From the NCBI RefSeq assembly GCF_000744095.1, contig NZ_JQLI01000008.1:1426001-1490000 (forward strand): DNA of 64,000 nt, in the 5' to 3' direction. A program made the position numbers and the translations under genes. Origin of the DNA: Cupriavidus necator A5-1 (GTDB lineage: Bacteria > Pseudomonadota > Gammaproteobacteria > Burkholderiales > Burkholderiaceae). Positions 26,002-34,786 of the stretch are shown piece after piece. Position 1 is the stretch's first letter. Each line of letters opens with the position of its first letter. The notes beneath the pieces were generated by a model. The model had not been told where the DNA came from and made no database searches. It saw nothing but the letters and a program-made list of their open reading frames with translations.

Positions 26002-28971
26002 ATGACTGCCTCTGACCCGACGAGTTCCGCCGCCGGCGGCGCCACCGACCAACATGGCGCGCTCGCCACACCGGCACCTGCGGGGCAGGGCCCCGCCACC
26101 ATGGCCACCGGCGCCTTTGCCACCACCGTGGCGCAGGGGCCGGAGCCCGCCGACGGCGGTGGTCAGCTCGGCGGCCACGTATTGTACTCGGCTGCGTATT
26201 CGCATTACGCGCGCCGCATCGTCCAGGCCCGCGCGGACCTGCCCGCCATCCTCGCCGATGCCGCCACGCGGCCGCTGACGCGCGCCTGGATCCAGGCGCG
26301 CCTGCAGGCGCTGCACGAGCCCTCGGCCGATGCCGAAGAGGCCGCCAAGCGGGCGCTGCGCCGCCTGCGCGCCGAGGTCATGTGCGTGGTGATCGAGCGC
26401 GACCTGCGCGGCCTGGCCACGCTGGGCGAAGTCACCGGCGCCATGACCGACCTGGCCGAGCTGGCGATCCAGCATGGCCTGGCGATGCTGGGCGCCGACC
26501 TGGCCGCGACCTTCGGCCGCCCGGTCGGCGCCAGCGGCGAGGTGCAGGAGCTGGTGGTGGTCGGCATGGGCAAGCTCGGCGGGCGCGAGCTGAACGTATC
26601 GTCCGATATCGACCTGATCTTCCTCTATGACGAGGATGGCGAGACCCGGGGCGGCTCGCGCAGCCTGTCCAACCACGAGTACTTCATCAGGCTGGGACGC
26701 CGGCTGATCAACCTGCTCGCCGACGTGACCGGCGACGGCTATGTGTTCCGCGTCGACATGCGCCTGCGCCCCAACGGCGACGCCGGCCCGCTGGCGTGCA
26801 GCCTGGGCATGCTGGAGGAATACCTGGTGGTGCAGGGCCGCGAGTGGGAGCGCTATGCCTGGATCAAGGGCCGCGTGGTGTCGGCGCTGGACACGCCGCA
26901 CGCGCAGCGCACCGCCAGCCTGCTGGCGCGCCTGACCATGCCGTTCGTGTTCCGCCGCTACCTGGACTACGGCGTGATCGAGGCAATTCGCTCGCTGCAC
27001 GCGCAGATCCGCAGCGAAGCCGCCAAGCGCAGCGGCGGGCTGGCCGGGCACGGCGTCAACCAGCGCTCGTTCAATATCAAGCTGGGCCGCGGCGGCATCC
27101 GCGAGATCGAGTTCATGGCGCAGGTGTTCCAGCTGATCCGTGGCGGCCAGGATCCGGCGCTGCGCGTGCGGCCCACGCTGGAAGTGCTGGCGGTCGCGGT
27201 CGAGCGCGGCCTGCTGCCCGCCGGCCAGGCCGAGCAGCTCGGCGATGCCTACCGCTTCCTGCGCCAGCTCGAACACCGGCTGCAGTATCGCGACGACGCC
27301 CAGACCCACCACCTGCCGACGTCGCCCGATGAGCAGCTGGCGGTGGCGCGGATGATGGGCTGCGCCGACTGGCAGGCACTGCTGGCGCGCCTGGCGGCGC
27401 TGCAGGAGCCGGTGGCGCAACAGTTCGAGGCGACCTTCTCGGATCCCGATGCCGCCCCCTGCGAGGCGCTGTGGCCGGGCATCGTGTTCGACGATAACGC
27501 CGCGCAAGCGCAGGACAACCCGGAACAGGAGCAGGACGACGCGGCCTGCGACGATGGCGCGGCGCCCTGCAATCGCCTGCAGGCCGCCGGCTTCACCGAC
27601 TGCACCGGGCTGCTCGACCGGCTGCGCGCGATCGCGTCGTCGCTGCGCTACCGCGCGCTGTCCGAGTCCAGCCGTGCGCGCTTCGACCAGCTGGTGAACC
27701 GCGCGCTCGACCTGGCCGCGCGCCAGGAAGACGCCGACAGCACCATCGCCCGCTTTATCGATTTCCTGGAGGCGATCAGCCGTCGCGCCTCGTACCTGTC
27801 CCTGCTGTCCGAGTACCCGCAGGCGATGGACCGCGTCGCGCAGACGCTGCATGCCTCGCGCTGGGCCGCGGCCTACCTGACGCGCCATCCGCAGCTGCTC
27901 GACGAGCTGCTCGACAGCGACGCGCTCGCTGGCCCGCCGGACTGGGCCGCGTTCCGCAAGCGGCTGCACGAACGGCTGCTCGCCGCCGAGGGCCAGGTCG
28001 AGCACCAGATGGATATCCTGCGGCGCGAGCATCATGCCGAGACCTTCCGCGTGCTGCTGCAGGACCTGCAGGGCATGCTGACGGTGGAGCAGGTGGCCGA
28101 CCGCCTGTCCGACCTGGCCGATGCCATGCTCGAAGCCACGCTGGAGACGGTCTGGCGCCAGCTCGCCACGCGCCACCGCGACACGCCGCGCTTCGCGGTG
28201 ATCGCCTACGGCCGGCTGGGTGGCAAGGAACTGGGCTACGCCTCGGACCTCGACATCATCTTCCTCTACGACGACGAGCACGAGCGCGCGCCCGATGTCT
28301 ACGCCGCCTACGCGCGCCGGCTGATCACCTGGCTGACCAGCCATACCGCGGCCGGCGCGCTGTTCGACGTCGACACGCGGCTGCGCCCCAATGGCGCCGC
28401 GGGCCTGCTGGTTACCAGCTTCGACGCCTTCCGCCGCTACCAGCTGCGCGAAGGCGACAATACCGCGTGGGTGTGGGAGCACCAGGCGCTCACGCGCGCG
28501 CGCTACTGTGCCGGCGACGCTGCCATCGGCGACCGCTTCGAGGCGCTGCGCGGCGAGGTGCTGTGCCAGCAGCGCGACGCTGCCGCGCTGCGCGACGAGA
28601 TCGTGCAGATGCGCCGCAAGGTGGCCGAGGGCCATCCCAACCCGACCGACCTGTTCGACCTGAAGCACGACCGCGGCGGCATGGTCGATATCGAGTTCAC
28701 GGTGCAGTACCTGGTGCTGCTGCACAGCCGTGCCCATCCGCAGCTGACGCGCAATGCCGGCAATATCGCGCTGTTGCGCGAGGCCGGCGAACTGGGGCTG
28801 ATCGATGCCACGCTGGCGCTGGCGGTGGGCGATGCCTACCGGCTGTTCCGCGCGCGCCAGCACCAGTTGCGGCTCGACGGCCAGGCGCACGCGCGCGTGG
28901 CGCCGGCCTCGGTGGCGCCGCAGACCGCGCAGGTGCACGCGCTGTGGCGGGCCGTGTTCGGTGAGGACTGA
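26002..28971 (+). CDS. glnE: Bifunctional glutamine synthetase adenylyltransferase/deadenylase
   Basis: The product is about 989 aa. Two nucleotidyltransferase domains each show the G-G-(12)-DxD signature: VVGMGKLGGRELNVSSDIDLIFLYD in the N-terminal half (deadenylation) and VIAYGRLGGKELGYASDLDIIFLYD in the C-terminal half (adenylylation), each followed by RPNG (RLRPNGDAG, RLRPNGAAG). It covalently regulates glutamine synthetase with PII. An acidic Asp/Gln-rich insert (about residues 500-520, DNPEQEQDDAACDDG) breaks the linker. ATG 26002 (MTASDPT) was chosen; ATG 25927 or 25930 would also fit. It overlaps the rhombosortase start by 11 bases. Confidence 0.93.
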   Translation: MTASDPTSSAAGGATDQHGALATPAPAGQGPATMATGAFATTVAQGPEPADGGGQLGGHVLYSAAYSHYARRIVQARADLPAILADAATRPLTRAWIQARLQALHEPSADAEEAAKRALRRLRAEVMCVVIERDLRGLATLGEVTGAMTDLAELAIQHGLAMLGADLAATFGRPVGASGEVQELVVVGMGKLGGRELNVSSDIDLIFLYDEDGETRGGSRSLSNHEYFIRLGRRLINLLADVTGDGYVFRVDMRLRPNGDAGPLACSLGMLEEYLVVQGREWERYAWIKGRVVSALDTPHAQRTASLLARLTMPFVFRRYLDYGVIEAIRSLHAQIRSEAAKRSGGLAGHGVNQRSFNIKLGRGGIREIEFMAQVFQLIRGGQDPALRVRPTLEVLAVAVERGLLPAGQAEQLGDAYRFLRQLEHRLQYRDDAQTHHLPTSPDEQLAVARMMGCADWQALLARLAALQEPVAQQFEATFSDPDAAPCEALWPGIVFDDNAAQAQDNPEQEQDDAACDDGAAPCNRLQAAGFTDCTGLLDRLRAIASSLRYRALSESSRARFDQLVNRALDLAARQEDADSTIARFIDFLEAISRRASYLSLLSEYPQAMDRVAQTLHASRWAAAYLTRHPQLLDELLDSDALAGPPDWAAFRKRLHERLLAAEGQVEHQMDILRREHHAETFRVLLQDLQGMLTVEQVADRLSDLADAMLEATLETVWRQLATRHRDTPRFAVIAYGRLGGKELGYASDLDIIFLYDDEHERAPDVYAAYARRLITWLTSHTAAGALFDVDTRLRPNGAAGLLVTSFDAFRRYQLREGDNTAWVWEHQALTRARYCAGDAAIGDRFEALRGEVLCQQRDAAALRDEIVQMRRKVAEGHPNPTDLFDLKHDRGGMVDIEFTVQYLVLLHSRAHPQLTRNAGNIALLREAGELGLIDATLALAVGDAYRLFRARQHQLRLDGQAHARVAPASVAPQTAQVHALWRAVFGED

Positions 28972-29605
28972 AAGCGCGGCTGGGCGGCCCGTGCCCGCCG
29001 GCGCATCGTGGCCGGGCTTGCTGGCCGCGATTGCGCTGGTGTGGGCGCTGTCGGCCTGGTTCACCTTCATGCCGTGGTGGCATGCGCACGGCCTTTACCT
29101 GCGCGACGCGGTGCGGCTGGAGGGCCAGTGGTGGCGGCTGGCGAGCGCCATGTGGGTACACCTGGACTGGCGCCATTGGCTGGCCGACGCGCTCGCGGCC
29201 ACCGGCCTGCTGGCGCTCGCGGGCCGCGTCGCGCGGGCGCGCGCCATGCTGCTGGTGCTGATCGTCTGCGGCATTGCGGTGCAAGCCGTGCTGCTGCGCA
29301 TGCCGGCGATCGGCTGGTATGGCGGGCTGTCCGGTGCGCTGCACGGGCTGGCCGTGTGGGGCGCGCTGGGGCTGCTGCGCGCGCCGGGCTTCTCACGCGC
29401 GCTGGGTGTGCTGCTGTGCCTGGGCGTGCTGGTCAAGGTCTGGCTGGAGCAGTCGTGGCTGGCGCCGGTGGTGTTCGAGCCGGCGCTGGGCTTCGGCGTG
29501 GTGCGCGCCGCGCATGCGGCGGGCGCCGTGGCCGGGTTGCTGTGTTGGGTGTTGCAGGAGTGGTGGCTGGCCCGGCGGCCGGCGGCAGGCGCCGGCGACG
29601 CCTGA
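28961..29605 (+). CDS. rrtA: Rhombosortase (rhomboid-family GlyGly-CTERM sorting protease)
   Basis: The product is about 214 aa from a GTG overlapping the glnE stop. There are about six hydrophobic helices. MWVHLDWRHWLADALA matches the H-containing second helix, GWYGGLSGALHGLAVWG carries the GxSG nucleophile Ser, and VRAAHAAGAVAGLL carries the catalytic His, the short Ser-His rhomboid form. Rhombosortases cleave proteins bearing a C-terminal GlyGly-CTERM signal for export to the surface through type II secretion. The convergent gene 31 bases away ends in exactly such a signal. Assignment combines motif and partner context. Confidence 0.88.
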   Translation: MRTESAAGRPVPAGASWPGLLAAIALVWALSAWFTFMPWWHAHGLYLRDAVRLEGQWWRLASAMWVHLDWRHWLADALAATGLLALAGRVARARAMLLVLIVCGIAVQAVLLRMPAIGWYGGLSGALHGLAVWGALGLLRAPGFSRALGVLLCLGVLVKVWLEQSWLAPVVFEPALGFGVVRAAHAAGAVAGLLCWVLQEWWLARRPAAGAGDA

Positions 29606-29636
29606 CCGGCAGCGCCCGCGCGCCACGCTTCAGGGC

Positions 29637-31286
29637 TCAGGCACGCCGCCGCAGTGCAAAGCCCAGCAGGCCCGACAACGCCAGCAGCAGCGCGCTCCAG
29701 ACCGGCACCGCGCCGCCGCCGCCACCGCCGGACGCGGTAACCACCGCTGCTGCCGCGGGTGGCGCCGACACCGCCGCCACCAACGCCGCGTCGGCATCGA
29801 GCAGCCCCGCGCCGCACACACCGGGGTTGGTGGTGCAGAAGGTGCCGGACGGATGCGGCCGCGCCGAAGCTTTCAGCGCCGTGGTCACCTGCGCCGGGGT
29901 CAGCGACCCGTTCACCGCAAACATCATCGCCACCACGCCCGACACCATCGGCGCCGCAAAGCTGGTGCCCTGCGACGACGACACGGTGTACGCGCCCACC
30001 GAAGTCTGGCCGAGGTTGCTCAGCGTGCGGATCACAGACGGCGTCACCGTGCACTGACCGTTCAGCACCCGCGAATTGCCGCACCCGCCGCCGGGCGCGC
30101 TGATGGCGACCTGCGGGCCGACGTTGGCATAGGTGGCGTTCTCGCCGTCGTTGGCATGCGCGGTAACGGCGATCACGCCGCTGCAGTCGGCCGGCGCTTC
30201 CACCGCGCCGCGGTTGTTGCCCGCCGCGGCCACCACGACCACGCCGCGCGCGTTCAGGTCGTTGACGGCCTGCTGCTCGATGCTGCTGCAGGTGCCGCCA
30301 CCCAGGCTGATATTGATCACGCGCGCGGGCGTCGGGTTGGCCGGCACGTCGGGCACCGGCAGGCCACCGGCCCAGCGTATGGCGTCGACGGTATCGGACA
30401 GCAGCGCGCCGCAGCGCCCCGACACGCGCACCGGCAGGATGCGCGCATTCCAGTCGACGCCGGCGATGTCCTGGGCGTTGTCGGTGAGCGCGCCCAGCAC
30501 GCCCGCCACGCGCGTGCCGTGCCAGCTGTTGGACGTGGCCTCCTGTTCCGGCGTGGAGCTGCCGGGGCAGGTGAAGCCCACCGGCACGTTGTCGCCGGCA
30601 TCGGTGGCATCGCCGTCGCGGCCGTCGCCGTCATTGGAGATGGTGCTGCTGCTGATGAAGTCATAGCCCGGCAGCAGCCGCCCGGCCAGGTCGGGGTGGG
30701 GCAGCGTGCCGGTATCGACCACCGCGATCACCACACCGGTGCTGCCGCGCGTGCGGTCCCAGGCGCGCGGCAGGTTGGCGCCGCCGACAGCAGTGCCGGT
30801 GCCCATCAGGTAAGGCTGGTTGACGCGGAACTCGGGGTCGTTGGGCAGGGTGTCGTGCAGCCGCAGCCAGCGGTCGGGCACGGCATCGGCCACGCGCGGG
30901 TCCTGGCGCAGGCGCGCCGCGGCCGCTTCGGGGTCGGCGGCGAGTTCGGCCGGCACCTGCAGCAACTGCAGGTTGCCGCTCATCGGGCGGCGCAGCGTGA
31001 CCGCGATGCCGGTGCGCTCGCGCAGTTGCTGCAGGTTGTCCTTGGGAGCGCCCGTTGCTGTCGAGGCCGGGTCCTTGCCGGCGCTGGTGGGGTCGGTGAC
31101 GGAGGTGGAGCCATCGCGCCAGCGCACGATGATATTACCGGTGTAGGCCTGGGCGCCCGGCGCGGCAAGCGCTCCGGTCGCCGGCACCGCGCCGCAAATG
31201 GCGATTGCGGTGAGGAGGGCTACCCGCCAGCGGCGGGCCGGCAGGCATCGACGGAAGAAGACGGACTGCGCGTTGGATTGCGGCAT
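29637..31286 (-). CDS. Subtilisin-like serine protease (S8) with GlyGly-CTERM sorting signal
   Basis: The product is 549 aa. A signal peptide (residues 1-42, ending ALA-APG) precedes a propeptide-like region (about 48-145) and an S8 catalytic domain: Asp191 in VVDTGT, His256 in SWHGTRVAG, Asn in AAAGNN, Ser442 in QGTSFAAPM. The C-terminus is a run of six Gly, a hydrophobic helix and RRR, which is a GlyGly-CTERM signal. It is expected to be exported, cut by the neighbouring rhombosortase and released or surface-anchored. Upstream on the same strand a lipoprotein gene repeats the propeptide pattern. Several Cys suggest disulfides. Confidence 0.93.
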   Translation of the reverse strand: MPQSNAQSVFFRRCLPARRWRVALLTAIAICGAVPATGALAAPGAQAYTGNIIVRWRDGSTSVTDPTSAGKDPASTATGAPKDNLQQLRERTGIAVTLRRPMSGNLQLLQVPAELAADPEAAAARLRQDPRVADAVPDRWLRLHDTLPNDPEFRVNQPYLMGTGTAVGGANLPRAWDRTRGSTGVVIAVVDTGTLPHPDLAGRLLPGYDFISSSTISNDGDGRDGDATDAGDNVPVGFTCPGSSTPEQEATSNSWHGTRVAGVLGALTDNAQDIAGVDWNARILPVRVSGRCGALLSDTVDAIRWAGGLPVPDVPANPTPARVINISLGGGTCSSIEQQAVNDLNARGVVVVAAAGNNRGAVEAPADCSGVIAVTAHANDGENATYANVGPQVAISAPGGGCGNSRVLNGQCTVTPSVIRTLSNLGQTSVGAYTVSSSQGTSFAAPMVSGVVAMMFAVNGSLTPAQVTTALKASARPHPSGTFCTTNPGVCGAGLLDADAALVAAVSAPPAAAAVVTASGGGGGGAVPVWSALLLALSGLLGFALRRRA

Positions 31287-31417
31287 GTATTCCTCCTGGG
31301 GCGCCGGCCGGCGGGGACGGTGCGGGGCATGCTATGTAGCGAATACGATCCTGGCCGATAGCGCAAGGGCTACCGAGGGCTTAGAACTCGTCTCTTCCGG
31401 ACAACGCCGGAGCGCCG

Positions 31418-31870
31418 TCAGCTCTGCGGCATGTCGCGGCTGGTGGGCATTTTCCGGTTGGGCTTGATCAGGCGGTCGGGCTCGGCGGTGTCGATGCGTG
31501 GCGTGGCGCGCAGCGTGTCGACGGCCTGGTCGATGGTCGCCTCCGGCAACGGCGAGATTGCCGTCACCAGCCAGACGCCATCCGACATCGGGCGTTTGAC
31601 CACGAAGCGGATCGGCCCCTTGATCTCGGCCAGCAGCTTGCCGGCGTCTTCGGACATATTCACCGTGGGCGGCTTGAAGCGGACCATGATGTCGCCGAGC
31701 GAGCGGTCGTCGCTGATGCTGCCCGGCGGCGGGGCGTAGGCCTTGGACTGGGCCTGGCAGCCGGACAGCGCCAACAGTGCCGCCGAGGCGGCGGTGGCGA
31801 TCGCCAGCACGGCGCGCAGGGATGCCCGGGGGCGATGCCGGAAGCCGGCTTGCGGCGCTTGGCGGGTCAT
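31418..31870 (-). CDS. Lipoprotein resembling the propeptide of the adjacent S8 protease
   Basis: The product is 150 aa. A signal sequence with basic n-region and lipobox LSGC (Cys near residue 38) marks it as a lipoprotein. The mature part, GDIMVRFK..., VVKRPMSDGVWLVTA..., DTLRATPRIDTAEPDRLIKPN, lines up by eye with residues about 50-145 of the downstream protease (GNIIVRWR, LRRPMSGNLQLLQVP, ARLRQDPRVADAVPDRWLRLH). That region is a subtilase propeptide, so this may be a separate inhibitor or folding helper tethered to a membrane. It lies 131 bases upstream on the same strand. Function is inferred. Confidence 0.8.
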   Translation of the reverse strand: MTRQAPQAGFRHRPRASLRAVLAIATAASAALLALSGCQAQSKAYAPPPGSISDDRSLGDIMVRFKPPTVNMSEDAGKLLAEIKGPIRFVVKRPMSDGVWLVTAISPLPEATIDQAVDTLRATPRIDTAEPDRLIKPNRKMPTSRDMPQS

Positions 31871-31939
31871 GGTGAAGCTCCTGTCAGTATCGGGTGGGCG
31901 GCCGCCGCGCAGGGCGGCCGTGGGCGGGCAGCGGGGCGA

Positions 31940-33703
31940 TCAGCCGGCGGCGCGGCGGCCGCGCCGGCCTTCCTTGGCGCCCGCTCCGCGCACGGCCTGG
32001 CTCGCCAGGTTGACCTGGCTGTCGGCCATGCCTTGCGCAAGCATTTCCTCGGCATGCTGCAGCGTGGTCGCGGTGACGGTGGCGCCGCCCAGCATGCGGG
32101 CGGTCTCGACCACGCGGCCGGCGGGATCGAGCACGCGGATGCGCGAGCGCGTGACCGAGCCGTCGCCTGCGTCGGTGGTTTCCTTGCTGACCAGCAGGTG
32201 CGTGCCGGCCTGTGCGGCGACCTGGGGCAAGTGTGTCACGCACAGCACCTGGCGCGCACGGCCCAACTCCTGCAGGCGCCGGCCAACCACCTCGGCGACC
32301 GCGCCGCCGATGCCGGTATCGACTTCGTCAAAGATCAGCGTGGGCGTGGGCGACGCTTCGCTGGTGATCACCGAGATCGCCAGGCTGATCCGCGCCAGTT
32401 CCCCGCCGGAGGCCACCCGGGCCAGTGGCCGCGCGCTGACGCCGGCATGGCCGGCAACCAGGAACTCGACCTGTTCGAGCCCGTAGCTCTGGCCTTCCTC
32501 GAGTGCGTTCAGCGCGGTGACAAAGCTGCCGCCGGCCATCGACAGGCCCTGCATGGCCTCGGTGACCGCGGCCGACAGCGCTTGCGCCGCCTGCTGGCGG
32601 GCGTGGCTCAGGTGTTGCGCCAGCGTCAGGTAGGCGGCCTTGGCCGCGGCCTCGCGCGCCATCACCTTGTTCAGGTCCTGGGCGGCCTGCAGGTCGTCGA
32701 GCTGCTGGCGGCGCGCGGTCAGTTCGTCGGGCAGTTGTTCGGGCGGCAGGCGGTACTTGCGCGCGGTGGCGTGCAAAGCCTGCATCCGCTCTTCCACCAC
32801 CTGCAGCCGCTCGGGGTCGAGTTCGAGCCGGTCGACATAGCGCGTCAGCGAGTGCGCGGCTTCCTCGGCCTGCATCTGGGCGGGTTCGAGCGCGGCCAGC
32901 ACGTCGCGCAGCGCCGGGTCGAGATCGGCCAGCTGCTGCAGCTTGTGCACGATCGTGTTCAGCGCCGACAGCACCGAGCCGTCAGCCTCGGACAGCGCGT
33001 CCAGCGCGGCGCGGCTGCCGTCGATCAGGCCAGCGGCGTGCGACAGGCGGTTGTACTCGGACTGGATTTCTTCCCACTCGCCCGGCTGCGGGTTGAGCTT
33101 GTCCAGCTCGCCCACCTGCCATTCCAGCCGCTCGCGCTCGAGCTGCATTTCGCGCGACTGGTGCTCGACCGCCTCGCGCTGGCGCACGCAGGCACGCCAC
33201 GCGCGCCAGGCCTCAGCCACGGCACCGGCCTGCTGGGTCAGCCCGGCATGGGCGTCGAACAGCAGGCGCTGGGCGTCGGGGCGCAGCAGCAGCTGGTGCG
33301 CGTGCTGGCCGTGGATGTCGACCAGCTGGTCGCCGACTTCGCGCAGCTGCGCCAGCGTGGCGGCGGCGCCGTTGATAAAGGCCTTGCTGCGGCCGCCAGC
33401 ATCGACGGTACGGCGCAGCAGCACGCTATGCACGCCGTCTTCCGCGTCGCCGTTGAGTTCGCGCTCGGCCAGCCAGGCGTCCAGCGCCGGGTGGGTCGAG
33501 AAGGTGGCGCCGACGCTGGCGCGCGGGGCGCCTTCGCGCACCACGCCGGCATCGGCGCGCTCGCCCAGCACCAGGGCCAGGGCATCGATCAGGATGGACT
33601 TGCCGGCGCCGGTTTCGCCGGTGAAGACTGTGAAGCCGGAAGTGAAATCCAGGTCGAGCGTGTCGACGATGACGAAATCGCGGATGGACAGGCTGCGCAG
33701 CAT
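31940..33703 (-). CDS. recN: DNA repair protein RecN
   Basis: The product is 587 aa, an SMC-like ATPase. The N-terminal half has FTGETGAGKSILIDAL (Walker A) and the RecN-specific RSKAFINGAAATLAQLREVGDQLVDIHGQHAHQLLL; two coiled coils occupy about residues 150-370; the C-terminal half has RVASGGELARISLAI (signature) and TLIFDEVDTGIGG (Walker B). RecN acts early in double-strand-break repair by bridging DNA. It follows nadK by 53 bases on the same strand, a common proteobacterial arrangement (nadK-recN). The last 20 residues are Gly/Arg-rich. Confidence 0.96.
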   Translation of the reverse strand: MLRSLSIRDFVIVDTLDLDFTSGFTVFTGETGAGKSILIDALALVLGERADAGVVREGAPRASVGATFSTHPALDAWLAERELNGDAEDGVHSVLLRRTVDAGGRSKAFINGAAATLAQLREVGDQLVDIHGQHAHQLLLRPDAQRLLFDAHAGLTQQAGAVAEAWRAWRACVRQREAVEHQSREMQLERERLEWQVGELDKLNPQPGEWEEIQSEYNRLSHAAGLIDGSRAALDALSEADGSVLSALNTIVHKLQQLADLDPALRDVLAALEPAQMQAEEAAHSLTRYVDRLELDPERLQVVEERMQALHATARKYRLPPEQLPDELTARRQQLDDLQAAQDLNKVMAREAAAKAAYLTLAQHLSHARQQAAQALSAAVTEAMQGLSMAGGSFVTALNALEEGQSYGLEQVEFLVAGHAGVSARPLARVASGGELARISLAISVITSEASPTPTLIFDEVDTGIGGAVAEVVGRRLQELGRARQVLCVTHLPQVAAQAGTHLLVSKETTDAGDGSVTRSRIRVLDPAGRVVETARMLGGATVTATTLQHAEEMLAQGMADSQVNLASQAVRGAGAKEGRRGRRAAG

Positions 33704-33756
33704 CGTGGCGTGAGGGGGTGTCGGTCCGGTGGGTCGGGCTCGGGCTGGGGGGCGGC

Positions 33757-34674
33757 TCAGAGGCGGTTGTCTTCGGACGGATACTCGTGCCAGTGCAGCT
33801 TCTTGCGCAGCGTGGCGTAGTAGTTGTAGCCGACCGGGTGCAGCAGGTTGATGTGCTTCTGCGAGCGCCGCACCACGATGCGGTCGCCCGGCAGCAGCGA
33901 GGTCAGCGACTGCATGTCGAAGTTGACGCTGGCGTCGCGCGCGCTGGCCACTTCGATGGTGACCTCGGCGTCGTGCGGCAGCACGATCGGGCGGTTCGAG
34001 AGCGCGTGCGGGGCGATCGGCACCAGCACCACGCCGGACAGCGTAGGATGCAGGATCGGGCCGCCGGCTGACAGCGCGTATGCGGTCGAGCCGGTGGCGG
34101 TCGACACGATCAGGCCGTCCGAGCGCTGGTTGTACATGAAAAAGCCGTCCACCGACACCGCCAGCTCGACCATGCCGGAAATGCCCGAGCGGTTCACCAC
34201 CACGTCGTTCAGCGCCAGCGCGGAGAAGATGTCCATGTCGTCGCGCACCACGCGCGATTCCAGCAGCAGCCGGGTCTCGGCCTCATAGCGGCCGTCGAGC
34301 ATGTCGGGCAGTACCGTATGCGCGTCTTCCAGCGCGATATCGGTCATGAAGCCGAGCCGCCCGTGGTTGACGCCGATCAGCGGCACGTCGTGGCCGGCCA
34401 GCTGGCGCGCCAGGCCCAGCAGGGTGCCGTCGCCGCCCAGGACCACGGCGACGTCGGCCTGCTCGGCGATCTCCTCGGCGGACAGGGCCGGGTAGCCGGT
34501 CAGCCCGGTGGCCAGCGCGGTCTCGCGCTCGAACACCACATCCTGGCCGTTGCGCAGGATATAAGAGGCGATCTCCTCCAGCGGCCCTTCGATGCCGGCG
34601 GTGGAATACCGGCCCACCAGGGCAACGGTCTTGAACGGAGTGCGCAGCGCGCTGTCTTTCGGGGGGGCGGACAT
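33757..34674 (-). CDS. nadK: NAD kinase
   Basis: The product is 305 aa. VAVVLGGDGTLLGLAR has the GGDG ATP-binding motif; GVNHGRLGFMTD, ALNDVVVNRSGISGM (NE/D motif) and DGLIVSTATGSTAYALSAGGPI are the conserved catalytic and NAD-binding blocks. It phosphorylates NAD to NADP. The ATG at 34674 gives MSAPPKDS; a longer open frame continues upstream without similarity. It is divergent from hrcA (about 110 bases) and upstream of recN. Confidence 0.95.
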   Translation of the reverse strand: MSAPPKDSALRTPFKTVALVGRYSTAGIEGPLEEIASYILRNGQDVVFERETALATGLTGYPALSAEEIAEQADVAVVLGGDGTLLGLARQLAGHDVPLIGVNHGRLGFMTDIALEDAHTVLPDMLDGRYEAETRLLLESRVVRDDMDIFSALALNDVVVNRSGISGMVELAVSVDGFFMYNQRSDGLIVSTATGSTAYALSAGGPILHPTLSGVVLVPIAPHALSNRPIVLPHDAEVTIEVASARDASVNFDMQSLTSLLPGDRIVVRRSQKHINLLHPVGYNYYATLRKKLHWHEYPSEDNRL

Positions 34675-34786
34675 GCCGGGATTAGACCATACCGCCGTGA
34701 TCGTTGTCAGCATGCCGGGTGCGGAACCCGGCGCCGGGCGAGGCCGGGCGCCTGAAGGTCCAAAACTTGCGTAAAATCGGGACATC

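Noticed and set aside
25990..29070. A 1026-codon open frame on the minus strand opposite glnE
   Set aside because: Shadow of glnE in a GC-rich sequence; composition is dominated by Arg, His, Gln and Ala and no motif is seen.
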